Assembly (NCBI RefSeq): GCF_032854445.1
Contig: NC_088300.1
Span: forward strand, 61,666,984-61,730,983
Source: Liolophura sinensis
Lineage: Eukaryota > Mollusca > Polyplacophora > Chitonida > Chitonidae
Reading direction: 5' to 3'
Length of the DNA stretch: 64,000 nt
A program made the position numbers and the translations under genes. The notes under the pieces were generated by a model. That model was not told the DNA's origin and searched no databases. It saw only the letters and a program-made list of their open reading frames with translations. Shown in pieces: positions 32,371-45,229 of the stretch (the stretch's first letter is position 1; every line of letters starts with the position of its first letter).

Positions 32371-34339
32371 CTAGTAGTAAACTACGTCGGGGAATATAAT
32401 CTCTGCAGAATTCCTCACTGTAGATGTATCATTGTCATATAAGCTAAGTCTAAGCATAGATCCTTACTCTGATAACCACCCGCTTAAGAGTAATACGCCC
32501 GTGCATGTCTTTACCTTGAACTGGCCAGAGAATAAGTTTTACAAAGCATACTCATTTCCGAAAGCGAGCAAACATCGCGGCGATATTGAAAACGAAATAT
32601 CTGCACTTTCATGATTAAGACATGACCATTTTTTGTACTTGTCCCCAGAAGTCTAATGAAAAGTTTTTATGTTACAGTAAGTTCTTTAGTCCCAAACAAC
32701 CTTGAAGGGAAGATTTCCAAAGGCTACATGGTATGGTTTAGCACCGAAAATGGGCGGAAAATAGCCCAAGTCACAACTTGCCTGAGGATATTAGAGGCCC
32801 AGAATTTTACTCAGTCTTAAATGTTCTTAAGTCAGGCTTAAGTAATCCGATCACATTCGTTTGATTAAGATTTCAAAATTACACTAAATGTCAAGGGGCC
32901 ATTCGATGTATTGCTTTTTATTTTAGTAGTTTTTTCAGCTCAAGCAGGCATTTATCAATATCTGGTCGATAACCCCATTTTTGTTTTTATAACTTATTTG
33001 CGGAGGTTGCTTGAGCCAAGTCAGTCTTAAATTTAATCTATGGCAAGAACGTGTTAGAGAAAGGTATTTGAAGTGTAAAGGGATTCTGCAGTTTTGGAAC
33101 ATAACACGTGCGTTCCACGTGTGTTCTTTAAAATTTGTATTTAAAATAGTTATTTTTGAAATAACTGTATACATATACATTATGTTTTATAATTACTGAG
33201 ATAATTAATTATAAACTCAAATTAAGTGCAATGTTAAATTCTGGTCGTTGCATATATTCAGTCCTCTCCATTTTTAACAACAGTGACAATGCATCACTAC
33301 GATAAGAATTATTGATCATCCTTTCGAAAATAGAAGACACTTCTTCCAGATCATAGCTTCTAAATCCCAAATATAGCCTTCAATAACAATACTTTCATAA
33401 TGTATCATATTATTTTGAGAAATTAGCTTTGAAAACAATGGGAATTGTTGCTGTTTTATGTGGGGTATTCACAACGGAAGAAACGATGTTGAAACCTGTG
33501 CCAAATGCTTAACCAAGGAAGTTGTTTTCACATTATTAATCCGGACAAATGAGATGCCCTTTTTGCACTACTTACGAGGTCAGATCCATTTTATCCTCAA
33601 AGGATGGTGCTAAAAACATCACCGACCTGGTGGAGTATTGTGTCAGATATTTCAAGCACATTGAAATAAAGGTCTCAAAGACTAGAATATTCCATCCTAT
33701 CAGCACATTGACGGCTCGGTGATAGACGATGAAAACAAAGTATTGACCCTGGTCACAAAGACCGAGGTTGTAACGAGTGCTTGACAGCTGGCATACTGTC
33801 TGTATAGATGATGGTTGTGTCACGAGGATTTGCCTAAGCACGTTTTTCAGTAAACAGGTATCAATAAGAATGCCCTTAACTTTTACTCCGTGAAAGTCTG
33901 ATGACTGCTAATCATAGACGGCGGGAGGAAGAGAATTTCAATACACAGCAGTTAAAAGGTTATGCAGATGCCATTCAGCCGTTAAGTGTTGATCCTGTAG
34001 TCAGCAGATATGAAGTGCCAGTGGGATGAAATATGCTGACGTAAGTGCGGGGTACAATGGAACCTTTATGGCTGAAAATCAATTCTTCCTCATAGAAGTT
34101 AAACTGTGGTAAATCACACCACGCTGAAAAGCGTTATAATTTGACTACAATAAATTAAAGGCATACCCTCAGCGTACCTGTAGTGAACAGGGTGACCACG
34201 CATGAATTGGATAAGCATAAAATTGTTTTCGAAATATCCCGTCAACAAGCAACATTTAGTATAACAATTACAATGACTCTGTGGTATATTGCACACAATT
34301 TTAACAATTCCCTTTTCTCCTTTTTTCATGTTGCCATGC

Positions 34340-34430
34340 GTGTTAGTTTTTCCTCGCTATATGCATTATAAACACAATGGCCACACGCAAGTGTGTGCTA
34401 TCTGGTAAGGTGAAAATGGAATGACCTTTG
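34340..34430 (-). repeat. Block I fragment, inverted
   Basis: The reverse complement of this stretch matches 30500-30590: ACCTTACCAGATAGCACACA, GTGTTTATAATGCATATAGC and CTAACACGCATGGCA. Confidence 0.85.
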
Positions 34431-34559
34431 TGGGAAGAAGCGGTGGATTTTACCAAATATCGGTGGATTGCGCCAAACACTCTATAGTGTCCTTCACCTA
34501 TTAAACCATCACATATGTAAAAACATTACGAGAATCTATCTGTTCTCGTTTCTTATGTC

Positions 34560-34990
34560 TTTTTCGAGTGTCATCTCAATGATTCGAGAAACCCGAACCG
34601 GGCTTTCTTCAAAGAAAGGTACTAATACAAAGTGACAAGATTGGGTTACACTCTCTTGACCGTACATGGCTGAGTTTGTTTATCCTGATTACGTTCTCCA
34701 CAAACTCTGTGTTGTGATGTTGAACAAATGATGGGTGGCTCGCCGTAATGGCTACATCATTGCTTATCAGGTATACACTAGAGGTTAACAGCTCATAACT
34801 GATATTGTTGAATGTCAAAGTCTGTGTGAACGCACTCATACTGAAATTAGACTCGGAGAATGACCGGACTGACACCAATGTTTTGAGGAATACACATCAT
34901 CAACATCATCAAACAGAGACCTTCAAAGAGAACATTGTAAACCCAACCACTCTGAACATACAGAAACAAGCAATCCAGTGTGACGTTTCT
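34560..34990 (+). repeat. Dispersed block H, partial copy 2
   Basis: Matches 28600-28960 and 45230-45380. Landmarks are GACCGTACATGG, CTACATCATTGCTTATCAGG and CCAATGTTTTGAG followed by ACATCATCAACATCATCA. The 43-bp repeat unit is not recognisable here. Confidence 0.68.
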
Positions 34991-35089
34991 GTATAATTCT
35001 GTAGTCACTGGTTTTCATCATCCACTTATTATCATAGATTTGTCGTCACTATTACCGTAGCATTGTCCTATATTAGACCACTCGTAAGT

Positions 35090-35820
35090 TGCTGCGCAGA
35101 ACCAATCTACAACGCAATTAAACTGATCGCATATTATTGCAGACGACAGCGGTGAATATAATTTTATTTTACACGTAAGAAGTTTTTGACAAATACAGGA
35201 ACTGCATGTTAGTAGTGTGATTATTTGTATATTGAAAGGTAATAAATGTCGAAATGAAAGTCAATATTTGTCAGACTTTCCTGTAAACAGAAACATGAAC
35301 ATCCGTTTCTGTTGAAGATTTTCTCTCTTTGCCACTACGACGTCCAACAGCTATTTCAGACTTTTTTGTTCAAACCAACCCTGCAGGCATCAAATCCAGA
35401 ATTTCCATGCGCCTGGCAACTTTCTACAATTCCAGCGGTTATTTTCTTGACATGTAATTACAGAATTGTGTTAGTTTGCTTCTTTTGCACTAAAATATTA
35501 CATCATTTCAGGACTGGCTATGTGCACCTGCTGTCAAAATGTCACTTAAAACAGCTTGTTTACCCTTGGCTACAAACCCATAACGACCTGAGCTAAAACA
35601 CGGTGACAGTATGGCCAATTGGTCCGCAATTCACAGCGTGCAGGTTTTATCAGACATCGGAGTTGTAATCATAGAAATCACTTTGTCAGTTTGTTTCAGA
35701 TTATATAATGGTCCACAAAAACATCAGTTTTTAAGACCGTTGGATCATTGCGATTTTGTTTCGGTTTCCATGACATTCCTTTACAAATAAATTACCAGAA
35801 TGGACAGCAAAATTTAGATG
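35090..35820 (+). repeat. Dispersed block E, copy 2 (start of tandem unit 1)
   Basis: Matches 39740-40600 direct and 22280-22990 inverted. Landmarks are CTTTCCTGTAAACAGAA, CCAGAATTTCCATG, GGTTATTTTCTTGACAT, CACCTGCTGTCAAAATGTCA and GTTTCCATGACATTCCTTTA. Confidence 0.8.
35312..35599 (+). other. Open frame shared by block E copies, no known function
   Basis: A 94-codon frame. Its last third (VLVCFF, KIL, GYVHLLSKCHLK) is also open at 40075-40494 and, on the minus strand, at 22694-22428. Over the 12-residue GYVHLLSKCHLK part (35517-35552, 40327-40362, 22622-22587) all differences I see are synonymous. The rest has many replacements. I recognise no domain. It could be an exon remnant, or chance. 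Confidence 0.3.
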
Positions 35821-35897
35821 TTCCTAATGCATATCTAATGCTTAAAGCATATCTAATGCCTGAGCTATATCTAATGCCTAATGAACATCTAATGCAC
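35818..35897. repeat. About 20-bp tandem repeat, four units
   Basis: Imperfect units built on CATATCTAATGC. Confidence 0.8.
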
Positions 35898-36739
35898 CTG
35901 TATAAAGTCTAAAATTGTATTAATGCCACATAAAAAGGCAAACTATAAATATGAGATTTACATGTTGAGCCAGTGCTAATTAATTTCTATGCGAAATTTT
36001 TGTTAAAAAAAAACACAACTATTTTCAAAAATGGCTCTTGCACAAGTATTCTGTTGTACAAGTATTTTTTGGGGGTAATTCTGAAAATCATACAAGAAAG
36101 GTACTGAATGTAGGTCTATCTGATGTCATGACTGTTGTGATCAGCCTTTCGTGAGTTCACGAGACTATCAAGTAGTGACATGTGATAACATTCGTTAAAA
36201 AATCACTGCAAACAACGAGCTGAATTGTGATGCAAATGGTTACTACAATTCACTGCAATTTTATCATGTGGTCAAAGAAACGATTTAATACATGACAGTC
36301 TAATGACCATGTGGGGTTAAGTTAACCTGAGTTAGACGATATGGTCCCAGGATCACGGAAGTATTTTTGACTGGAAGTCAGGCTTCGTGATCTTGGGGTA
36401 TGGCTTCTAAAATGATCATCAATTCAATGATATGGCTTCTAAACTTCAAAAGATAGTGGCATAAGTCAAATTTAGCTGTGTGCTTTGGTTTACGAGATCA
36501 TTTCTCGTCTTGATGTGACAGACCAAATATATGGCCACTGGAATCAGTGCTACGGTATAGGCGTTGAAATCTTGGCCATGTGTGTGGAAGTCGTGATTTA
36601 GTGATGCTGCACTCCACTGATGTATGAGTTTGACGAGGCAGCCACGGACGCTAATAAATCAGGCGATATTATTAGAGCGGAGTGAAAACATCTGCTAAGG
36701 CAGAAAAATTTATACAACTGCCATCAGATTTTTCGTTCT
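35898..36739. other. Middle of tandem unit 1, between blocks E and F
   Basis: No gene. Weak direct similarity to 40600-41230, for example GATATGGTCCCAGGATCACG (36339) against GATATGGTCGCATGATCACG (40872). Confidence 0.5.
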
Positions 36740-37545
36740 AAAAGCCATGTATGACTATATTCATTTGCTATTTCTTTTCCCAGTTATCGCCATTTGAAAG
36801 GTCCAGATGTAAAGATTCCCTTTCCACTGCCCATTTCTCGTTACAAATCGAATCACGCCTGCAGTGGCAGCACTTCTGGAAAGTTGCGTGTGATAGCAAA
36901 CGATTAAGCCTCACTCGAGTCTCTAAGACTCACCTCTTTTATGTGTTTTCACGGAATAGTCTAGAACGAGTCCGGACGTTCATCTGGATGGCAAAGGTGC
37001 TGCGCAATTTTTTTCTGATAGATCTGAGCCAAGTGCACTAAATTCGCAATTTCACCTCTTATAAACCCCGCTTAGCCCCAATATGCATGTTTCTTTGAAT
37101 TTCATTCTGAGATTCAATTTTGGAAAAAAGGCGGAGCTTAACACTGAGGGGTAGATCTGCATTCCGCTCCTCGTCACTCCAAACCTTTTCAACACCAATG
37201 AAAACTGTTGACTGCTTCTCTTTGCATGATTCCGTCCTAATTTTGTACTTTCATAAATCTTTGGAGGTTTGTTTTAAACGTCCGCACTGGGAATTGGCCT
37301 TGCGATTATTAACCTGGTGCGTCCATAATGGTTGACGGCTGGTATGCGAATGTCGCGTAGATTTAAAATTTAGATGAAGATGACATATTCCTGCTAATCT
37401 TGACATATTTTTGACTACATCTTCAAGTTATCAATTTAAGAAGCACAATTACGACGCACAAAAAGTGATAAAATTTACTTTGTATTGACCTTCCACGTCC
37501 ACGCATATTGAGGTGAATACTTAAAAAACTTCAAGGATTAACAAA
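36740..37545 (+). repeat. Dispersed block F, copy 2
   Basis: Matches 41230-42090 direct and 20890-21310 inverted. Landmarks are ATCGCCATTTGAAAGGTCC, GTTGCGTGTGATAG, CGATTAAGCCTCACTCGAGT, CCCCAATATGCAT and TCTTGACATATTTTTG. The part 37240-37370 also resembles 44960-45080, for example CTTGCGATTAT. Confidence 0.8.
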
Positions 37546-37564
37546 GGTCAAAATGGCAAATATA

Positions 37565-37700
37565 CCAGAATGTACCAGAATGCCCTGACACCTTATACAT
37601 CATGTACCAGGATGCCTTGACACCTTATAAGCCATGTACCAGAATGGCTTGACACCTTATAGACCAAGTACCAGAATGCCCTAACACTCTTTAGAGCAAG
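37565..37700. repeat. About 39-bp tandem repeat, three to four units
   Basis: Units contain TGTACCAGAATGCC then TGACACCTTATA. The last unit is degenerate. Confidence 0.88.
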
Positions 37701-37789
37701 ATAAATACATATGATAAATGAATAAAAATATCAGACATGTCATTCGGTAATTAGTTACATAACTGTCTAACACACTTGTCTGTTGTTTT

Positions 37790-39250
37790 TCAGGAGATGA
37801 ATACGAGATCAGAAATCTGACATACAAAGGGGTTTCCCCAATCATTTTAAGCCCACAAACGTTTACTGTTTTATTCTTGTCTAGCCGCTAAAGGTTTTTG
37901 TCAGGTCGACCTTCTAGTCATGAACGGAGTTTCATGATTTATGAGTGAGCAAATTTAAAAGTGTGGAACAAGGTACGAGTTAAGAGTGAGTCAACTGTTC
38001 AAAAGTTTAAGGTCAAGAATTGCTTACATATTGTAGACATGAGCTAAAGTTTAAATGTTAATCTAGCAGGAAACTACGTGGGGGAATATAAGCTCAGCAG
38101 AATTCCTCACCTTACATATAACAATATCATAACAGCTAAGCCTCAGCATAAATCCTAACGCAGACAGCGGTCTGTTTCAGAGTAATACGCCAGTAAATTT
38201 TACTTCAACACATATTGTTGCCATCTCTGCAGTAGAAAGGACTCTTAATACAGAAAACAGCAACACCTCTAATTTCACAGTACATAATTCTACTTTGTAC
38301 ATGTGCCTAGGCATGTTTTTGTATTACCGTAAGTGGGAAAGTCACAAACAACCTTGATGACAGATTTCATACGCCTACACCCTCTGGTTTATCACTGGAA
38401 ATAAACGAAAAATAGTCACAACCTCCCTCAGAATATTAGAGGCTCAGAATTGTTAAAATGGTCTGAAGTCAATCTCACGTAATCTTATCAAGCTCGTTTG
38501 ATTGAGATTTTTAAAACTACACTGAATGTTAAGTGGCCATTCGTTAAATTGCTTTTTCTATCAGCGATGTTACTTCAGTCCAAACAGGCCTTTATCAATA
38601 TCTGATCGATAACTCCACTTTCGTTTTTATAACATATTCACGGAGGTTGCTTGAGATCATATAACCGATAGAGCCGGCGAGAACATGCCACAGATGTCCA
38701 AGATATTTAAAATTTAACAGGAGTCTGCCATTTTGGAATATCACATTCAAATAATGAAAAGATGATGTAACCAATGTAAGGTCGTCGGTTAACCTATCTC
38801 TGTGGCACATATTCAGTGCATTCTAAACAATGACGTCCAGTACTCAAGACGGAATTGCTGATCAATTTTTCAAAACAGGCAATTGCTTGCCTTTGATGTA
38901 AAACTTGAAATAATGTTCACTTATAAATTTAACGGATTTTAAATCGAAAACAAGTGTTTGATACAGGAAGCTGATTCCGCCTTATTAATCGAGATGCATG
39001 GAGTGTTTCGCACTATTTTTACGATTTTAAGTTCTTGTTTTTGGAGAACGCTGGCTAAAGTTCATTCAACTGTTGCAGTACTGTATCAGGTACTTTATAC
39101 TTTGAAGTTTAAGAGCAGTGAGAGTAAATTATTTCACCCGTCTAGCACACTGACGACTCGATGATAAATGATGACAAAATATACATCAACTTTGATTACA
39201 AGGCCCGTGGTTGTAATGTGAGTAACACTTCCGATCTAAGCTATACAAAC
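37790..39250 (+). repeat. Dispersed block G, copy 3, lacking the conserved core
   Basis: Matches 31540-33800 but jumps from CCACAAACGTTTAC (37853) directly to TTTATTCTTGTCTAGCC (37872). About 310 bp of core present in the other three copies is missing. Later landmarks are CATGATTTATGAGTGAGCA (37934), GGGGGAATATAA, GAATATTAGAGGCTCAGA and ATATCTGATCGATAACTCC. Confidence 0.78.
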
Positions 39251-39739
39251 GCTCGAGCAACATAGTAGAATCCACTGGTTTTGATGGACGTAAACAATAA
39301 ACATCGATTCTAGAAAGGACAACCTATTTAATAAATAGAGAAATCATGTACATTGACAATGAGCAATGAGAAAGATCGTTCGGATCGTTACAGTGTTGTG
39401 TAACACAAGGGCAGGCTTTTAAACCAGTAGCATCTTGGCCAAACGACGACTCGGTTAGCATCAAGTCGTGTGATTTCTTTCACCGAGCATAGGAATGGAG
39501 TAAACACAATGTATTATATACCTGGTCACTCTTGACTTAACCCCACTTCAAATACAGCGAGAGATGGATTTGAACACGCGATCCTGTGAAAAAAATAGAA
39601 TCAGGAACAACTCAGTGGATGTTCAGAGATGTCACACAAACATTAATATCAGCACCATAAAACGAAAGTGTTAATGTTAATCGTCAAGAACAATACTGAT
39701 TGATCCATTTATTGACTAATTTGCTCATCAACCTAATGC

Positions 39740-40600
39740 CATTTATTTATGCAAGTGATTATAGTGAATATGATTTTATTCTATGTGTTAATATTGAATG
39801 AATGAATGAATGCTTGAGGTCAAACATGAGTGCAAAAAGTGCTGCCGCCACTGAAGTATCATGGAGAAGACACCAAACATGACACCTCATCCAGTCGCAT
39901 TATACTGAAACCGGGCCAAATAGTCATGTTTCCTTGCTCATTCCTCTCATTGCTGTCTTTGATGTGACCCGTGCTGTTAATATTGAAGCCACTGACATAT
40001 GCGAGAACTGGATGATTAAACCGCTGTGAAATGAGTTTTATAAAGACAATAAATGTCAAGATTCAAGCCAATGTTTGTCAGTCTTTGCTGTAAACAGAAG
40101 AATTAACGTCACTTTCTCCTTGAGTATTTTCACTCAGATTATCTGTGTGACGTTCAACCGTTATTTTCTATCTTTTTTATTGAACCCAACGCTGCACGCA
40201 TTGATTCCAGAATTTCCATGTGTATGGCAAATGTTTAGACCCCCAACGGTTATTTTCTTGACATCTAATTACAAAACAATGTTAGTTTGCTTTTTTCGCA
40301 ATAAAATATTAAAACATTTCTGCGCTGGCTACGTGCACCTGCTATCAAAATGTCACTTAAAGCATCTTGTTTACCCTTCGTTACGATCTCAACTCCAAAA
40401 TGTGGCAGTAGGGGAAATAGTGCCACAGACATATGTAGGGGATTCATCACACATCGGAGATTTAATCATAAAATCATTTTGTCACTTTTATTGAGATTAT
40501 ATATTGTTACGCCAACAGCATCGGTATTCTGCGATCATTGAAATTTAATTTGGTTTCCATGTCATTCCTTTACAAATAAATTTCCACACTGAACAGTAAA
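39740..40600 (+). repeat. Dispersed block E, copy 3 (start of tandem unit 2)
   Basis: Matches 35090-35820 and inverted 22280-22990. A short (TGAA)n run lies at 39794-39812. Landmarks are CTTTGCTGTAAACAGAAG, GGTTATTTTCTTGACATCTA, CACCTGCTATCAAAATGTCA and GTTTCCATGTCATTCCTTTA. Confidence 0.8.
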
Positions 40601-41229
40601 AATAAGTTGTCCACACTCAGAACTGTAAATTGCGTGTCTAAGACACCAAGCTGTCCTTACGCCATACATAAGAGCACAAGACATAGAATAAACATTGTAA
40701 TGTGTTTGGGCAATACTAATTTAGACAATACAAATTCTGGCTCTTAGTTTTCTAATGACGATAAAATATGGCCACTACAGATAGGTTGGCTTAATGACAT
40801 GTCTGTTGCAATCAATATAGGAAGTCTTAATGGAAGAGTAATGTTACGGAAATCAGCTTAAATGTTACAATGATATGGTCGCATGATCACGAAGCTGTCC
40901 TACACTGAAGTAAGGCTTAGTCTTAACTTTTGGCCTTAATCCTTGACATAAGTTCGAATGGAAACTCTATATTTTAAGTTTATCAGAAAAATGCAAGGCA
41001 TCTCTAAATATTAAAATGAAAAATCTTAATTTGTCACCATTTTAGTTTTAAAGTTAAGACTAAGCGTGGCTTAAGTCAGTTTCTTTTTCCCTGGGCACGG
41101 TCTTTAAATTCATCTTCAGTTTAATTACACTGACTATAAATTTTTACCCTGTCTGTGAACATGATGCCCTAATTTGATAGTGTGAGTTGTCCCACGAAAT
41201 CATTTCGGCGAAAACTTGCCAATATGTGA
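40601..41229. other. Middle of tandem unit 2, between blocks E and F
   Basis: No gene. Weakly similar to 35898-36739. Confidence 0.5.
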
Positions 41230-42090
41230 AAGTATTTCTATCTAAGACGTGTATAACTTTGTTAATATGTTATTTGTTTGCCATCTATCGCCATTGGAAA
41301 GGTCCAAAAGTAAAGATTCCTTTTCCACCGCCCATTTCCCGTTACAAATCGAAGTCACGCCTGAAGTGGCAGTATTTCTGGAAAGTTGCGTGTGATAGAA
41401 AAACGATTAAGCCTCATTCGAGTCTCTCAGACAAACATCTTTTATTTGACTTCACAGCCGACTCTAGAACCAGTGCGGAACTTTATCTACATGTCAAAGA
41501 TGCGGTGTAATTATTTTGTTTTTAAGCCAAGGGTACTAACCTCACAATTTCACCTCTTGAAAACCTCGCCAAGCCCCAATATGCATACTTCTTAGAATTT
41601 CATTCAGTTTTCTCCCAGCTAGATTCCATTTTGAAATAGCTTAATGGCTATCTTAACTCGGAGTGGCTGATCTGCATTTCCGATACTCACCACTCCAAGC
41701 TGGGAAAATACGGATAAACCCGACAAACTAAAATTGTTCAACTTTTACACACACATAGATTATGAAAAAAAAAGCACGGCAACACAGACAGTTTTTATAT
41801 GGATAGTTTCTTAGTCGAAATCAATTTCATGTTATATATTTATGTGTAAGGATAGTTTAAAATGATTTATTTATTGTGGATAAAGATTTCCTTGAAATAG
41901 AGGCCTTAATCTTGCCTTTGCCGGCCAATCTTGACATATTTTTGTCTACATCATCTTCAAGTCATCAACAGAGAAAGCAAAAAGAAATATATAAGGTGGT
42001 AGTGTCGACCAAGAGTTGATAAAAGTAATTTTGCTGAAACTTTCACCGTCCGTGCAGTTGGGGGAATATAAAATTAAGGATTAATAAACC
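41230..42090 (+). repeat. Dispersed block F, copy 3
   Basis: Matches 36740-37545. Landmarks are ATCGCCATTGGAAAGGTCC, TTTCTGGAAAGTTGCGTGTG, CCCCAATATGCATACTTC and AATCTTGACATATTTTTGTC. The 107- and 69-codon frames here are not preserved in the other copies. Confidence 0.8.
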
Positions 42091-43269
42091 AGTGCTACAC
42101 TAAACTTTCAGTAGTTTGGGTATTTGAGGTCCACCTTTGCTTAGGGTGGAGCTGTTTTTGGAACAGGTGTGTGTGATGCAATTGAATGGGTGGGTCTTGG
42201 GTGATAGATGTGGAGGTGATTGGAGGTTCATCTTTAAAGGTTCTGTGTGTCAGCCACAGGCGGGTAACCCCTGCCCGTGTCCTTGAGTGGACCGGCCAGT
42301 CCTGCTCAGAATTGTTGTACTGGCTATGCGTTGAGCATATTTTGGGGCATCTAATGCTAAAGGTAGTGCTGGGGGTGAGACTGGTTGTTTCTGAGAACTG
42401 TATGTATTGGATAAAGTTTATTATGTAACATCTCTGCTTCGCTCCGCATCGTCATAATCGTGAAGATGTTTCGTAATGAACTCTACGCGATTTAGACGAT
42501 TGCCTCTTATAGATAACGCCCTTTTACTCGCGTGCATACTTATATACCGTATACATTAAGGAATTAGTTGATGCAATTCATGTTTTCTTTCATTCCATAC
42601 AGCCGGACGAAACCAAGGAATCCCACAGTATTTATTGATAGGTTTAGATGCTTTGCAGGTGTTTGATAGTGTTATTTTCAATTTGACGTTTCCCGTGTCA
42701 GGCTAGTCAGTCAGTGTATGCAGGAATTAACTAATTCCTACAGGCTAGTCAGTCACTGATTCCATCAACGGTGTGCTTGGCCCCGCCCAGCAGGTCTTCA
42801 TTTGAAGATCTTTTCTACAGGAATAAGTACTTGGAAACTAAATACTGTGATTGCTGAAAACGCTACCCCAAGCCAATCTGTCGTCTAAGGCAGGGGAGCA
42901 AAGAGTCGTCGAGTCCATCGAGGGGATATCAATGACGCCGCATTGCAGCCTGGTCTACCTTAGCTGTCCGGAGAGAGGCGCTTAGATATTCGCTACCACC
43001 ACCTACAACGACTGGTTTGAGCGTCAGATATCCAGAGTGACAAGTGGAGCCTCGGGATTTGTTGCAGCTTTCGGCAATGAGAACTCTTGCAAGTTTTGGA
43101 AATGGGAGCTGTTGAATTCAATAAAATAACGTAGGCTGTCTGTATGAATGTAGCGTGACCACACATGGATTAGTGAGTCAGTAAATTTGTAATCATAATT
43201 AAGTTTTTTGTGGCCTTCACATTCGGACTATCCTGTGACAACCAGTATGCTAAATATGCATACAGACAG
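42091..43269. other. Unassigned DNA, including a G/T-rich stretch
   Basis: 42120-42430 is G/T-rich on the plus strand, unlike its surroundings. It holds an 80-codon frame (42186-42428) with no known motif. GGCTAGTCAGTCA is duplicated near 42702 and 42743. There is no recognised gene. Confidence 0.45.
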
Positions 43270-44400
43270 CCAGCTAACTTAACTGAAAACCTACCTGAGT
43301 CACGGCCCCCTGACCGACGTTTTGATTCCTTGGTGGGGGCATCCCACCGAAACATTTGCTTTCCGGGCATGAATGTTTCATGGAGTCACGGGGCCTCTAA
43401 TGCAAAACTTCCCGGTGGTCGACATTAACCCAGTGAGTACGTCTTGAAGGAACAGTTTGATATACGTTGACACAGACAATCTAATTACATTTGCTGAGTG
43501 AAGACTGTCTGAAGTCGAGAAGGGAGCCATCAGATTTAACATTTAATCTTTTTTTCTTGTCTACTCTCTAAAGGTTTTCATCAGGCCGGCCGTCTGATCG
43601 AGAATGGAGTTTCATGATTTATGAGTGATCAAATTAACAACTGTAGAGCTAAGTACGAGCGGCAAAGTTAAGAGTGTGGCAACAGAAATATATTACAAAC
43701 GAACAATGCTACCTTTTCTAGCCATGTGATAAAGGTTAAAGGTTGATCTAGCCGTGCAGGCAGAAATACGAACTCTGCATAAAACATGATCATAAAAGAT
43801 CAGCCTCAACAAAAACACTTACCCAAACAACTGTCAGCCTTAAAACAGTCACTTGCAATATCTTGTACTGGCTTAAATGAAAATTTAGAACACAAATCTC
43901 TGCAAGCGAACAAATCATGAAAGCATGAACGGACACCGATACAAAAAACGGCAATACCACACTTTCACAATATATGGTTTTAGTTTGTACATGTCACCAG
44001 ACATTCCATGCAATGTTCTAAAATTACCGTAAGGTTTTAAGTCCGAAACAAGCTTGAATGGCATATTTCTTAAGGCTACATCGGATAGTTTAACACTGAT
44101 AATAAAGGGAAAATTGCTAAAGTCACAACTTCCCTCAGAATATTAAAGGCCCAGAATTTCGTCCAATGTTAAATGGTCTTAAGTTAGGCTTACGCAATCT
44201 TATCGCGTTTGTTTGATTGAGATTTCAAAATGACACTTAATGTCAAGGGGCCATTCGATAAATTGCTTGTTATTTCACTAATGTCACTTCAGCCCAAACA
44301 GGCGTGTGTCAATATCTGGTCGATAACTCCGTTTTCGTTTTTTAACTTATTTACGGATGTTGCTTTAGCTTTTATGTTTACCCGCTAAAGCTGTCGCAAC
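43270..44400 (+). repeat. Dispersed block G, copy 4
   Basis: Matches 31540-33000 and the other G copies. It contains the conserved core (43285-43490), then TTTTTTTCTTGTCTACTCTC, CATGATTTATGAGTGATCA (43612), GAATATTAAAGGCCCAGA (44138) and TCAATATCTGGTCGATAAC (44309). Confidence 0.78.
43285..43490 (+). other. Conserved core of block G with two hairpins, copy 4
   Basis: Hairpin 1 pairs GGTGGG (43332-43337) with CCCACC (43343-43348). Both arms differ from the other copies yet still pair. Hairpin 2 pairs GAAACATT (43349-43356) with AATGTTTC (43372-43379). Confidence 0.6.
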
Positions 44401-45229
44401 TTACTCATTAACCTCAGTAGTTAAAAAAACAATACGCCTATATTTGAAGGAACTCTGGAGGCGGAAAATGTGCACTTTGGGAACGAACAACTAATCCACT
44501 TGAGACGGAAGATTTTCCCACGTAGTATATATTTAGAATGGAAACTTAAGGATAGGTGAAAAATGTTCTTTGATCCCACCAAAGTTAGGGCCAGTGAAGT
44601 CAAATTGAATGTCAAAACATAGTATGAGATCCTTACACATTAACGGGAAAAACTTAATTGTCCGTTACTTTTCAATCACAATCTGTTCGGATAACGTCTG
44701 TAACGCTCGTCATTTTCGAACCTGGGGCTAGGGCCGTAAAGGCAGCCATGCTCATTACATCTGCATGATGCCTTTATGAACAGTTGCAATCAAAGCGCGA
44801 CTGAGATATCTTGTTTAATTGTTATTTGACCTGGAACTTATTCATGGACTACTAATTTGAATTTTGATATGGAATTCATGCCTGGAATATCCATCATTGA
44901 AAACTGATGACCACTTCTCTCTTGTGTGTCACCGGCTTTATTTCCTATTTGTATAATTTCTTACATACCTTTGTCTTCGGGAGCTAGTGTTAAACCTTGT
45001 TTTCGAAACGGATCTTGCGATTATCGACTTGGAACGCCCTTTACGGACTACAAATGGTATACGAATGTCTGACATGACGCTTATATTTATATGTCTGTAA
45101 TCCATCTGTTTTGCGTTATTCAATCGGAGGTAGACTATTCACTTTAAACTATTCTCCTTATACAGTATTTATGCGTGACAATATCCATGAAAATATGTTA
45201 CACCGAAAAATGCGAGGCATTATGAACAG
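44401..45229. other. Unassigned DNA between blocks G and H
   Basis: No gene. 44960-45080 resembles 37240-37370 (tail of block F). Confidence 0.45.

Larger units (their letters stand above)
31540..34200 (+). repeat. Dispersed block G, copy 2
   Basis: The longest G copy. It matches 17240-19680 inverted, and 37790-39250 and 43270-44400 direct. Order of landmarks: CAGAAATCTGAC (31550), conserved core (31615-31800), CATGATTTATGAGTGATCA (31993), GAGGATATTAGAGGCCCAGA (32782), TCAATATCTGGTCGATAAC (32956) and ACTCCGTGAAAGTCTGATGA (33884). A SINE (32132-32286) and a SINE tail fragment (32320-32370) are inserted in this copy only. Confidence 0.78.
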
